This document shows positions 18,398 to 28,489 of a stretch of 64,000 nt of DNA, in pieces; position 1 is the stretch's first letter, and each line of letters opens with the position of its first letter. The translations under genes were made by a program, and so were the position numbers. Origin of the DNA: Barthelona sp. PAP020 (taxonomy: Eukaryota > Metamonada: BaSk clade); assembly GCA_040182905.1 (NCBI GenBank), contig JARQWU010000024.1, forward strand, positions 1-64,000, given 5' to 3'. The notes beneath the pieces were generated by a model, which was not told the DNA's origin, searched no databases, and worked only from the letters and a program-made list of their open reading frames with translations.

Positions 18398-21300
18398 TCA
18401 AATGATATAACTAGGAGAAGGAATGAATTCTTCAACAGCATGTCTTTTTTCCAAATCCATCTGACTCAATAATTCTGTCCAATCATCTGATAAGTTATGT
18501 CTCAATTGTTCAAAAGTATCAATGACTATACTCTTCAATTGTTTAAAATGTTTTCTTTGAATATCATTAGATATTTTAGTTGCCAAATTTGATGTAACAT
18601 TGACAAAACGATAAAGGATTTCAAAAATTTGATCACTGGTGAATAATGAAACGATATTAGCTGTGATACAAGACCCAATTGACAAGAATGCCCCTCTAAC
18701 AGCATTGAATTCAACCTTATCAGAATCATTCAAATAGGCTTCGATGACGTCAAAATCATAGTTTGTCTCTTTGATTAATTCACTAGGAGTTAATCTGTAA
18801 TACATCTTTTCAATTAATTTCAATGCACTTTCTCTAATATCAATATGTTGAGACAATAAAAATTTATTAAACATATTCACGTATAAAGTACCTTCAGGAA
18901 ATAGTGTATTTGGATCAATATTGGTCATACAAAACTCTAAAAACTTTAATTCAATGGAATAATGTAAAGACTTTTTTAGTAAAAATTTCTTCTCTCGGAA
19001 GATCAATTCACCTTTATCAATAACGTTAAACATATCAATAACTATTTTTGAAATTAAACCAGTTAAATAAGGTTCATTTGCATTCAAATCTAGCCCTCTT
19101 TGAAGAAAATCACTGGCATTTGCTGCAATGGGAACGCAACTATGATTTTGCAATATCAAAGCCAATTGAAACAATATAGAAACGTTTGTATTGAAAGAAC
19201 ATTGTATGGCATGTTCACAACTGCTAAAGATACCTGTAAAATAGCTAATGGTATTTGAATCGATTTCATCATCATTTTTACCAAAAATGCTTATTCCTTT
19301 AATGGCCATTTCTTCATATAATTTCAACAGAGAAGGGGGAATTTGACAATCTTTTAAGTCCAAATCAAATAAATCAACAACTTTTGTGACATAAAAATCA
19401 GAAGAAGAAATGGCTAAAGTAGATACAGATATGATATAACCCCGAGTAAATGCATTTCCATGTGCCAATATGTTGTTCAAAAGATCATATCCAAATGATT
19501 CAAAGAAATAGGTGCTATAACTTCTAATAAAAGAACAGAAATAAAAAGAAAAATATGTTGTATACAACTGTACATACAATTGATTCTTAGTTTCCTTGAC
19601 TAAACTCAAATAAAGATCAATAAATGGTTTAAAATGCCTAGGATCAGTAGGTAAAACATCCATCAAATTAATCCTGCTAAAACTTTGTACCAATTCATTA
19701 TGAAATTCTGTAATTACCAAATATTTCTTCAATAATGGTGTAAATATCTCAAAGAAACGTTTATAAGTGGAAAAATGCATATAAGGAATTCCAGAAACAA
19801 ATCCATGGAACATGGTGGCAAAAGCCATAGCTCTAGTCTCAATGACTATATCTTCATTATCAAAGAACTCCATACTATCATTAACAAGGTCTAAAAATGG
19901 TAATTGACCTAATCTAATCAAATGACTAAAAACACCACTTACAAATTTAATACCATTAGTTCTGTTGGCAAAATTTAAGAAGAATGTTTTCATTCCATCA
20001 GAATTTGACAAAATATCAATGATTACATGCCCAAATTTAGATAAATGAGCCTTTTCAAAAACTTCAAATTCCCCATTAAAAATACGAGGAAATTTAGTAT
20101 CCAAAGTACGGAAAAGATTTAATGCTGAATATGGTAATGAATGGTAGGTTCTAGCATTGTCAATTTTGCCAAAGAAATCAAATTCATTTACCCAATCATT
20201 AGGACTAATGAAAGGTTTTAAGTTTTCATATTCCATGAGTTCATAATTAGGCCAATAATTCATCATGATCTCCATCAATAATAAACTGATGAACAATACT
20301 GAATTTTCAAATACTCTTTCTGTTGAAATGAACTCTAAAACTAATTTGAAGAATTCAAACACATAATCAGGATTATTGGAAGTAAAATTTCCAATTATTA
20401 CTGGAATAGGTAACAATACTTCCATAAACATCAATTGTGCAATGAATAATTTTCTATATCCTAGCAAACCATTAAAATTATGCTTGATTTCAGGTATCAA
20501 TTCCAAAATGATTGCATCTCGACGTAAAGATTCCTTACTTTGAGCTAAAGTAATGGATTCAAGCATCTTACAATCCAAATAATCATCTCCAATCAAAACT
20601 TTCGTTCCATCATTCAATTTTTTATCTGTGATATTTCCAAAATTATTACTCTTTGTAAACGAATACAATGAAACCGTTTGTGTACTGATCTTTTCAATAT
20701 ATTTTTTTTCACTTGATTCTCCTTCCCATAATAATGGAATGACATCAACAATCTTATGAATTTTGTGAAATTCTAAAATTTCTTCAAACATGAAACCATA
20801 AACATTATACCTTCTCTTTGTTTCTCTACGATTTATAAAAGATATTAGTTGTTTATTGTAATGCTCATCTACCAATTCACTTTCAGTAGGATACATTAGT
20901 TTCAATGATCTTTGGAAAAAATTCCTTTCAAAATGTACATTATCCAGTGGTGGAATGAATATTGTTCCAGCAACACTAGTTGGATCAACATAACCAAAAA
21001 AATCGAATAGCAAGTCAAATTCAACCTTTTGAAATCGGTTTATGTTATTAACACTACAAATCAAAGTATATAAAGAACTGAAAGAATTCATTGCAAAATT
21101 GACAACACATGAAACTGACCAATTAGTAATGTTAAAAGGTAAAGTTTCTGAATGAACTGATAATGCTTTGATAGTAGGAGAATAGAAATTTTGTGCCACA
21201 CTACAAAACCAATCTTCTATTCCTGCCCAATTACCAAAGACAAAGGAAGTAAAAACATTCGATATTTGTGAAGATGCAAACAAATCGTAAATTTTTAATT

Positions 21301-23968
21301 GATCAATAATCAACTGCATCATTGAATAATAAAATTTAAAGAAACCAATGTTTTTTAAATGGGAATTTGTTGAAAATATTGTGTTGAAATTTTCCATCAT
21401 CTCCAACATCTTCAATTCACTTGGAATAGTACTTTTCACATCATCAAATTTGTTTGGAATAAACATTAAGGTAGGATATAACATGAAAAACCGAAATAAG
21501 TTTCTAACAACAATATCTATCGGTAAATCAGACAGATCTTTAATGTTTAACCTTTGTAAATCTTTTAAACCATTCAAATAAACAAAGGAACCCCATTCAA
21601 TTTCAATAGGGTCAAAAGATTCAACAAAATTCAACCAAAATTCTCCACCAATCATTTTAGAATTTACTTCATTGTCAATCAAATATTCTTTAGGATTCAA
21701 TAAAAAAATTACAGACTCAAGATATTTGCTAATAATGGTGAGAGCTAATCGATGTTGAAAATCACCAATCTTAGTCCAAGTTATTTCATAACTACCCAAA
21801 TCCAAGTTCAAAGGTGTATTTAAATGAGTGCGGACCGAGTTTTTAAAATATGGAAAATTTAATTGAGGGATTAACAAATGTGGAAGCAGAATTTCAAACC
21901 CCATACAACTATATCTAGAGATAACTGGCTTTTTATGTTCAAAAATATTGTTCAAAATAAAGAATAACTTGTTGATATTCTTTTCAGTGAAAGCTGTTGA
22001 AATGGAAAAACAACACAATTCTGCCAGACTGCTGATGTACATCAAAGTAGCATCACTTGTGGATTCTGATAAAAATTTCATACATTGATTTAATATAACA
22101 TCAACTAATTCTGGTGATATCCAAAGAACAGTTCGAACAATAGCATTCATTATTTCCCAATTTATTGTGCGAGAATCAGTCATTATAGCAGTAAGTAATC
22201 TTTTACTGAAAATCTTCCCTCGTTTAACACTAACGGATAAAATGAAATGAATCACCAATTTAGAAAACATTTTATGGTGTGAAGATCTCAAATCTAACAA
22301 AAAGGTAGCATAATCAATCAAATAATCTTCAAATTGAGGAATAAAAACTTCACTTAGATAACAATGCAATTGTTCTTCATTCTCAGACATATCTTCATAT
22401 TCAGAAACATCATCATTTATGATGAATTTGCTAAAAAAACTTATGAAAAAATATTGTACTTGCTTTTGTAAAGCAGCATTTGAAAAATGCCTAGACATTT
22501 CCATAACATTATTTATTTGAGTTACAATCTCATCAAAAGCTTCTATCTTCAACAAAGTGGGAATAATTGCAGTAAATAAGGGAACAGTAAGCATTTTCTT
22601 GAATGGTGTTGGAAAATTGTTGCAAGAATGAATTATCCCTTCAAATAGATCTTTGATAAGAGGCTCAACACAAGGTATCACTTGCAGAATCTTAATTGAA
22701 CCAAAAAAGGTTAAGGACTCAGAATATGTGATTCCTTGCTTGCAGATATCCAAAATTCCTTTGGCTAACCATTGAAAATCATCAGTTGTTAACATTTTAT
22801 TTGGATTCAGTAACCCTTCAAACTCATATGGAACCGTTTGAACATAATAACGCTTAACTAAAGCTTCTGAAATGGATTTCACAAATTGACCAAATGCTGC
22901 AGTGGCTGGATGTGCTTTTGATGCCAAAAAAGAAAATTGTTGAACCATACGTTCAATTGACTCTCTTAAAGTGTCTCTTTTTTCAATATAATGATGTATG
23001 CCTAAAAAGTCAAAAGTTTCAACATCATCTACAAAATTACTGTACAATGATTGAATGAAAGCATAACCTAAATTCTTATTTATCTTTAAACATGATTGAT
23101 CATCATCAAAAAACATCGTCAATACACACAATTGAGTTAATTCAGGATGATATAAGTTCGGAAAAAATGCAAATAGATTCGTCAACAAACAGGGTATTGT
23201 GGTATCAACTGCTGACATATCTGGATGTATCAGGATAGATCTAATCAATTTGACAACTATTGCGGGTAATTCCACAACGGTATAATTCTTCAAAGCATCA
23301 TTTATTCTTAAAATATAGCTTTTACCAAAATTTGCCTTTGATGCACTCCAGTATGTTGAAGGCTCATGCTCCAAATTCAAGATATTACTGAAGTTTATCA
23401 TTTTAGCAATAAATTCACATTCTTCTTGAAATGTATTGTCAACAGGATCATATATTTTAAAAATTTCTTCAATTAGATAAGTATATCCGGTGTCATTATT
23501 AACAGGATCGTAATAATAAGGGTTCAACAATTCAATAAATCTATAGGTTAACGCCTTTAAATCAATACCTCTATGAATAGATTCAACACTTCTTAATTGT
23601 TTTAACGATTCATAAACAGAACGTACATTAATTCGGATATCTAAAAAACCAGGAAACGCTTTTAAAATTCCTTTTGATAATTTTACCATACGTTGAACAA
23701 TAATAGCATCTAAAGATGTATAAAATAAGCATTGATAAGTTAGTTTAACAAATTTGGAATGAAATAAAAATAATTCATTTCCATAACACGCTTTTTCAAT
23801 ATATTCTAATGTATTTAAAATGTTTTCAAAAGAATAATCCTTCAAAAAATTGACCAAATCTTCAAATAATAAATTTAACAATGAAGATTTTTCCAAAACA
23901 AGATCATTTAACTCATCATTTAATAAAACTATTTCATTAAAATCAGTTACAGACTCAAATATATCCAT
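18398..23968 (-). CDS. Proteasome activator PA200/Blm10 (PSME4 homologue)
   Basis: This ORF encodes 1856 residues, almost the length of human PSME4 (1843). PA200/Blm10 is a HEAT-repeat dome that caps the 20S proteasome and aids ATP-independent turnover, e.g. of acetylated histones. The protein is a helical-repeat solenoid throughout. Recognisable N-terminal segments are DLKALTYRFIELLNPYYY near residue 140 and the SILIHPDMSAVDTTIPCLL region near 250. The C-terminus reads IPSPSYII, aligning with the family's SPxYYA tail that inserts into 20S pockets, but with Tyr at -3 rather than at -2. The ORF extends upstream only through a TTG, so the ATG at 23968 is chosen. It is divergent from the DHH1 gene with 97 bp between starts. 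Confidence 0.85.
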   Translation of the reverse strand: MDIFESVTDFNEIVLLNDELNDLVLEKSSLLNLLFEDLVNFLKDYSFENILNTLEYIEKACYGNELFLFHSKFVKLTYQCLFYTSLDAIIVQRMVKLSKGILKAFPGFLDIRINVRSVYESLKQLRSVESIHRGIDLKALTYRFIELLNPYYYDPVNNDTGYTYLIEEIFKIYDPVDNTFQEECEFIAKMINFSNILNLEHEPSTYWSASKANFGKSYILRINDALKNYTVVELPAIVVKLIRSILIHPDMSAVDTTIPCLLTNLFAFFPNLYHPELTQLCVLTMFFDDDQSCLKINKNLGYAFIQSLYSNFVDDVETFDFLGIHHYIEKRDTLRESIERMVQQFSFLASKAHPATAAFGQFVKSISEALVKRYYVQTVPYEFEGLLNPNKMLTTDDFQWLAKGILDICKQGITYSESLTFFGSIKILQVIPCVEPLIKDLFEGIIHSCNNFPTPFKKMLTVPLFTAIIPTLLKIEAFDEIVTQINNVMEMSRHFSNAALQKQVQYFFISFFSKFIINDDVSEYEDMSENEEQLHCYLSEVFIPQFEDYLIDYATFLLDLRSSHHKMFSKLVIHFILSVSVKRGKIFSKRLLTAIMTDSRTINWEIMNAIVRTVLWISPELVDVILNQCMKFLSESTSDATLMYISSLAELCCFSISTAFTEKNINKLFFILNNIFEHKKPVISRYSCMGFEILLPHLLIPQLNFPYFKNSVRTHLNTPLNLDLGSYEITWTKIGDFQHRLALTIISKYLESVIFLLNPKEYLIDNEVNSKMIGGEFWLNFVESFDPIEIEWGSFVYLNGLKDLQRLNIKDLSDLPIDIVVRNLFRFFMLYPTLMFIPNKFDDVKSTIPSELKMLEMMENFNTIFSTNSHLKNIGFFKFYYSMMQLIIDQLKIYDLFASSQISNVFTSFVFGNWAGIEDWFCSVAQNFYSPTIKALSVHSETLPFNITNWSVSCVVNFAMNSFSSLYTLICSVNNINRFQKVEFDLLFDFFGYVDPTSVAGTIFIPPLDNVHFERNFFQRSLKLMYPTESELVDEHYNKQLISFINRRETKRRYNVYGFMFEEILEFHKIHKIVDVIPLLWEGESSEKKYIEKISTQTVSLYSFTKSNNFGNITDKKLNDGTKVLIGDDYLDCKMLESITLAQSKESLRRDAIILELIPEIKHNFNGLLGYRKLFIAQLMFMEVLLPIPVIIGNFTSNNPDYVFEFFKLVLEFISTERVFENSVLFISLLLMEIMMNYWPNYELMEYENLKPFISPNDWVNEFDFFGKIDNARTYHSLPYSALNLFRTLDTKFPRIFNGEFEVFEKAHLSKFGHVIIDILSNSDGMKTFFLNFANRTNGIKFVSGVFSHLIRLGQLPFLDLVNDSMEFFDNEDIVIETRAMAFATMFHGFVSGIPYMHFSTYKRFFEIFTPLLKKYLVITEFHNELVQSFSRINLMDVLPTDPRHFKPFIDLYLSLVKETKNQLYVQLYTTYFSFYFCSFIRSYSTYFFESFGYDLLNNILAHGNAFTRGYIISVSTLAISSSDFYVTKVVDLFDLDLKDCQIPPSLLKLYEEMAIKGISIFGKNDDEIDSNTISYFTGIFSSCEHAIQCSFNTNVSILFQLALILQNHSCVPIAANASDFLQRGLDLNANEPYLTGLISKIVIDMFNVIDKGELIFREKKFLLKKSLHYSIELKFLEFCMTNIDPNTLFPEGTLYVNMFNKFLLSQHIDIRESALKLIEKMYYRLTPSELIKETNYDFDVIEAYLNDSDKVEFNAVRGAFLSIGSCITANIVSLFTSDQIFEILYRFVNVTSNLATKISNDIQRKHFKQLKSIVIDTFEQLRHNLSDDWTELLSQMDLEKRHAVEEFIPSPSYII

Positions 23969-24065
23969 AAAATTATTTAATAAAATGTTCAATGGGTAAA
24001 AAAACCTGTAGTCTTTGGGAGTTTAATTGAGATAACTTTTTTTTCCTTTGGATAATTATTTTACA

Positions 24066-25347
24066 ATGTCAAGCAAAAACACACAAGATCAAAACAAAGC
24101 AACAGACGAAAATTGGAAAGATTCAATTGATAGAAATCCTGTTGATGAACGCCCTCAAACTGAAGTAATTTTTCATTTATTTTTTCAAATAACTAACAAT
24201 TTAGGATGTAACTGCAACCAAAGGTTTATCATTTGCAGGTTGGAATTTAAAAAAAGAATTACAAATGGGAATTTATGCAAAAGGTTGGGATGAGCCTTCC
24301 CCTATTCAAGAAGAAGCAATTCCACAAATATTATTAGGTAATGATGTATTAGCTCGAGCCAAAAATGGTACTGGAAAAACTGCTGCTTTTTGTATTCCCG
24401 CTTTAGAACATATTAACACTACTTTAGATTTACCTCAAGTTATTATTATTGAGCCTACCAGAGAATTAGCATTTCAAACGTCTAAGGTGTTGGTTGATTT
24501 GGCAAAATATATGGAAGATACCAAAATTATGGTTACAACTGGTGGTACCAATGTTCAAGATGATCTTGAAAGATTGAAAAATCCTGTTCATATTATTGTT
24601 GGTACTCCTGGTAGATTGAAACATCTTTTTGAAGTTAAACGTCTAAGAGCAGACAATGTATCGATGTTTATTTTGGATGAAGCTGATGCTTTGTTAGGAG
24701 ACTCTTTTGTTGATGATATTGAAGTTATTATTAGGAAATTACCTCGTGAAAGGCAAATTCTATTGTTTTCAGCGACATTCCCTGTTTCTGTGGCAACATT
24801 TCAAGAAAAGTGGATGGATACAGACACTAGAACTGTAAAAACAATGAATGAATTAACCCTCATTGGAGTTGATCAATTTTATGCATATATTAACGAAGGT
24901 CAAAAGCTTTCTTTGTTGCGTCAAATTTTGACGGACATTCCTTTTAATCAATTGGTAATTTTTGTAGCATCTGCCAAGAGAAGTCAAGAATTGGCAATTT
25001 TAATGACAAATTGGGGTATTAGAACTCTATTTATTCATTCTTTCATTGAACAAGATGAGAGAAATCGTATTGTACATGATTTTCGTGAAGGTATATTCAG
25101 AATCTTAGTTTGTACTGATTTGTTTACTCGTGGTATTGATATTGCTGGTGTTGATTTAGTGATTAACTTTGATTTTCCCTCAAGTAAAATGGACAGACCC
25201 GGTTCAAAATATTTGCATAGAATTGGTCGTACCGGTAGGTATGGACATTTTGGGAAAGCTATCAGTTTCATTACTGATGATGATACCGCCAATTTATTTA
25301 AAGTTGAAAAACAGTTGGGAACAAAGATAGGACCTTTAAAGTTGTAA
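24066..25347 (+). CDS. DHH1: DEAD-box RNA helicase DHH1/DDX6 (one intron)
   Basis: The spliced protein has 413 residues from exon 1 (24066-24164, 33 codons) and exon 2 (24205-25347). DHH1/DDX6 is the P-body helicase that couples translational repression to decapping. Exon 1 ends ...DERPQTE and exon 2 begins DVTATKGLSF, exactly rejoining the family's QTEDVTATKG motif. Helicase motifs follow: the Q-motif PSPIQEEAIP, ARAKNGTGKT (Lys91), PTRELA, TPGR, DEAD (191-194), SATFP, and HRIGRTGR near the C-terminus. Splicing is needed because the intron frame shifts after QTE. The ATG at 24066 begins MSSKNTQDQ; an upstream in-frame TTG is ignored. The stop is TAAA. Confidence 0.96.
24165..24204 (+). other. 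40 nt spliceosomal intron in DHH1
   Basis: The intron begins GTAATT and ends AACTAACAATTTAG. It falls in phase 0 and its removal restores the conserved QTE/DVTATKG junction. The CTAAC branch-like motif is only five bases from the AG, resembling the fused branch/3' splice-site motif known from trichomonads. Confidence 0.93.
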
Positions 25348-25547
25348 AGACATCTGCTTTTATTTTATTTTATTTATATTAAAAACGATTAGATGCTAAT
25401 GATACCAAAACCAATATTTCCAAACTATTTAGGTCTTAAATGAAATACAAACTTTCCAAGAGAACATTTAATAAAACGAACTGAAGGTTCAAGAATTTAT
25501 TTACTTGTGAGTGGCAACTTCTAAACACTTTTTTATTTTTAGCCTCA

Positions 25548-26555
25548 ATGAAATATATCCATAGTCTAATAATATTATTGTTTATGAGTCTTTCTTTTGC
25601 ATATAGAAGCCAATATTTTTCTGATGAAGAGGCCGCAAAAGAATTTGATATTTTTTTAAACACTTTTCCTTCAAAAACTTATGCATCACCCGAAGAATTC
25701 GAATATAGATTTTCTGTTTTTAAAAAAAACCTTGATATTGCGTTTGAATTAAATGATATTGATACAGCTGAATTTGGTGTCACCATTTTTTCTGATTTAA
25801 CAGATGAAGAATTCGAAAATTACTTATCAATGAAAGATATTGAACTTATAGATACAGATTATACGCCATTGACATCCTCCATTGAAAATGATGAAATTCC
25901 GGATTTTATTGATTGGGCACAAAAAGGTAAGACCCCTCCAGTTAGAAATCAAGGTTCAAAATGTGGAAGTTGTTGGAGTATTTCCGCATGTGATGCAATT
26001 AGTTCTGCATATGCTATAAAAAATAACAATGAACCGCTGGTGTTATCACCTTCATTTTTGATTGACTGTGTTCCAAAGTATGGTTGTTCTGGTGGGTTTC
26101 CTCATGTAGCTTTTGAGTACCTTATTTCTAATAATCTTGGTTTACCTTTGGAAAAGAATTATCCTTATGTGCCTGCAGATCAAAGTTGCCCTTCTTTTGA
26201 GACTTTGACTTTTTTTGACCAACTTAAGTCATATGAATTGCTACCTGTTACCAAAGACTATGTTAATCTATACAAACAAAACGTTGCAAAAGGGCCTATT
26301 GCAATTGGTATTGCTAGCAAAAGCCTAAAATATTATAAAAGAGGTATAATTTCTAATCCCAGAGCTTGTTTGGGCAATTTAAATCATGCAGTTCTTATCG
26401 TTGGAATGTCATTCCAACAAAGTAATGGTGAGATTGCATATTGGAAAATTCAAAATAGTTGGGGTGAAGACTATGGAGAAAATGGGTTTATTAGAGTCGC
26501 AGTTAACAACAGCGTTTGTAAAATTGGTCAATATGCTGCAACTGTCACTGTGTAG
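25548..26555 (+). CDS. Secreted papain-family (C1A) cysteine protease
   Basis: This ORF encodes a 335-residue preproenzyme. Residues 1-18 (hydrophobic, ending LSFA) form a signal peptide. Residues about 25-95 are an I29 inhibitor prodomain with an ERFNIN-like helix (Glu50, Arg54, Phe58, Asn61). The mature cathepsin-L-like domain starts near 119. The catalytic set is complete: Gln135 in VRNQGSKCGSCWS, Cys142, His280 in LNHAVLIVG and Asn303 in IQNSWGEDYG. The GCSGGFP motif is also present. The usual CWAFS is CWSIS here. Such proteases are lysosomal or secreted and are abundant in parabasalids and amoebae. The start context CCTCAATGAA is initiator-like, and the stop TAG is followed by short AT-rich sequence. 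Confidence 0.95.
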   Translation: MKYIHSLIILLFMSLSFAYRSQYFSDEEAAKEFDIFLNTFPSKTYASPEEFEYRFSVFKKNLDIAFELNDIDTAEFGVTIFSDLTDEEFENYLSMKDIELIDTDYTPLTSSIENDEIPDFIDWAQKGKTPPVRNQGSKCGSCWSISACDAISSAYAIKNNNEPLVLSPSFLIDCVPKYGCSGGFPHVAFEYLISNNLGLPLEKNYPYVPADQSCPSFETLTFFDQLKSYELLPVTKDYVNLYKQNVAKGPIAIGIASKSLKYYKRGIISNPRACLGNLNHAVLIVGMSFQQSNGEIAYWKIQNSWGEDYGENGFIRVAVNNSVCKIGQYAATVTV

Positions 26556-26716
26556 TTTGTTATTCCTTTTTGTATAAATTAAACCAGTTTTTTTATTCTT
26601 TCAACTTTTGTTTGATTTATTCATTGTTTGATCAAATGAAGATAAAACCAAAATAAATACCAAATAAATGATAATGAAAAAAAAATGACAAAATAATTTT
26701 ATTCAATATCGTTCAA

Positions 26717-27598
26717 ATGATTTTAACAAAAAAATTAGGTGAAGGAACATACGGTACTGTCTATGAAGCACATGATCCAGATAATATTGATGAAAAATTT
26801 GCAGTGAAAAGGATTGAACCAAAACACCCTGATCATGGAATGTCACCAACTGCTTTGAGGGAAATTGCAATATTAAGAGCATTACCACCTCATCCAAATA
26901 TTGTTACATTATATGAGGTTAAACATTGTGGAACGCATTTGGATTTAGTTTTTGAATTATGTGAATGTGATTTGCGACAATTAATGGAATCTAGAGAAAC
27001 TTTATTGGATTTTGAAGATATTGCACGTTTTACATATCAAATGCTTTTAGGAATTCAACATTGTCACAATCACCGAATGATTCATCGTGATTTAAAACCA
27101 AAAAACCTATTATTTAATGATGGAGTCTTAAAAATTGGTGATTTTGGTTTAGGAAGAATTTTTGACATTCCTTCTGAAATGTACACTCCTAACGTTGTGA
27201 CTCTATGGTATAAACCTCCTGAATTATTGCTGGGTTCTGATGTCTACACAAAATCTTTGGATGTGTGGGGAATTGGATGTATTTTTGCTGAAATGGTTCT
27301 TGGAAAACCATTATTCGGTGGACAACATCATTATCAGGTTTTGTTCATGCAATTTGAAAGATTAGGAACTCCTACACCTGCTACTTGGCCCAATATTACC
27401 AATTTGGAACATTATAATCCTGAATTTCCAAAATGGAACCCCAAACCTATCTCGGAAATGGAGGAAAGATTTCAACAACTTGGAAGAATTGGAACAGACT
27501 TGTTTTATCGATTTTTAACTCTTGATCCTTCTCAAAGAATTACAATAGATGATGCTTTAAAACATGAATTCTTTGTTCAATATGGATTAACAGAATGA
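26717..27598 (+). CDS. Cyclin-dependent kinase, CDK9-like (SPTALRE helix)
   Basis: This ORF encodes a 293-residue minimal kinase domain. It has the glycine loop GEGTYGTVYEA, Lys31, the cyclin-binding helix MSPTALREI (Glu49), the HRDLKPKN catalytic loop (Asp125), DFGLG (Asp142) and an activation-loop Thr157 in YTPNVVTLWYKPPELLLG. TALRE and the PPELLLG version of the APE motif are typical of the transcriptional CDK9/CDK12 branch (PITALRE/PITAIRE), while SPTALRE itself is a variant. The expected role is phosphorylation of RNA polymerase II or related targets with a cyclin partner, inferred from subfamily resemblance only. The start context is GTTCAAATGA. It lies 46 bp upstream of the NECAP gene on the same strand. 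Confidence 0.93.
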   Translation: MILTKKLGEGTYGTVYEAHDPDNIDEKFAVKRIEPKHPDHGMSPTALREIAILRALPPHPNIVTLYEVKHCGTHLDLVFELCECDLRQLMESRETLLDFEDIARFTYQMLLGIQHCHNHRMIHRDLKPKNLLFNDGVLKIGDFGLGRIFDIPSEMYTPNVVTLWYKPPELLLGSDVYTKSLDVWGIGCIFAEMVLGKPLFGGQHHYQVLFMQFERLGTPTPATWPNITNLEHYNPEFPKWNPKPISEMEERFQQLGRIGTDLFYRFLTLDPSQRITIDDALKHEFFVQYGLTE

Positions 27599-27644
27599 AC
27601 AATGTAAATTTTTTCTTATCAATTTTTTTTTGTTTGTGTTAAAT

Positions 27645-28334
27645 ATGAGCGAAATTGTAGGTGATAATTTTTTTAATTTAATGTTCTAACCATAATAGTA
27701 TGAACAAATATTAACAGTTGTACCAAATGCAAAATTATACAAAGCTGGTCAAAGATCCAGTGCTCAAGGAGGATATCGTTGTTCAGAATGGACTGAGAAC
27801 GATTTCATTTCAAAGGCTAATGTTGATGTATTGGGAGTTGGTGAAAATGTGATCATCAAATTAACGGACCCTGACACTCAAACTTTAATTTGTAAATGTC
27901 CAATTAGGAACAATTTATCTGAAGTTGTTGAAAGAGCTATTGATTCTTCAAGATATTATGTTGTTGTTGCTGAAGATGATGAAACGGGAAGAAAGATGAA
28001 CGTTGGTTTGGGTTTTAACACCCGAAATGAATCTTTCAGCTTTTGGGCAGCAATTACTGATTATATTAAAAGAAGAACTGAAATTGAAAATGCAAAGAAT
28101 GAGGCTGAGACTAGTCAAAATGTTGATTTTTCTCTAAAAACTAATAAAAAAATATCATTAAATATCGGTTCGACTGTTAGTGCTGGTTCAACCCCCAAAA
28201 AAGCATCTGGAAAAAAACTTAGCAAATTAACTTTACGAAGTGGAAATCGAAGTATGAAAACTCGGACTACAATAGATGATAAGGAAGAACCTTCAAAAAA
28301 TCTTAGTAATGATATTGATTTGTTGAATTTATAA
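27645..28334 (+). CDS. NECAP-family clathrin-adaptor accessory protein (one intron)
   Basis: The spliced protein has 215 residues: exon 1 encodes only MSEI (27645-27656) and exon 2 runs from 27699 to 28334. NECAPs have a PH-like PHear domain that binds clathrin adaptor AP-2 and regulates endocytosis. Exon 2 begins YEQILTVVPNAKLYK, matching the family's YESVLCVKP start. It continues with GGYRCSEW, SSRYYVV, GRKMNVGLGF, NESFSFWAAITDYI and the NISL-type strand KKISLNIG. The C-terminus ends NDIDLLNL, resembling a clathrin-box or adaptor-binding peptide, in place of the animal WVQF tail. Without splicing the PHear start would lack its first strands and an ATG. The stop is TAAA. Confidence 0.9.
27657..27698 (+). 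other. 42 nt spliceosomal intron in NECAP gene
   Basis: The intron starts GTAGGT and ends TTCTAACCATAATAG, in phase 0 after only four codons. Removal joins MSEI to YEQIL, matching the NECAP N-terminus. As in the DHH1 intron, CTAAC sits just before the acceptor, here six bases from the AG. Confidence 0.9.
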
Positions 28335-28370
28335 AACAGTGAAGTGTAAATATATATTCTAGAGTTTTAT

Positions 28371-28410
28371 TTTTGCCCTTTATGCAATTTGAAAAATTTG
28401 AAGGGCAAAA
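28371..28410 (+). repeat. Hairpin downstream of NECAP
   Basis: TTTTGCCCTT and AAGGGCAAAA are perfect 10 bp inverted arms separated by 20 nt. The element starts 36 bp after the NECAP stop, so it probably lies in the 3' UTR or just beyond it. It could affect mRNA stability or 3' processing. Confidence 0.55.
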
Positions 28411-28489
28411 CTTTTGGAAACTTCAAAGAATATTATTCATTGATTGATAATTTTTTTTTTAATTTTCAAAAGGTATGTTTTGTGTGTTA

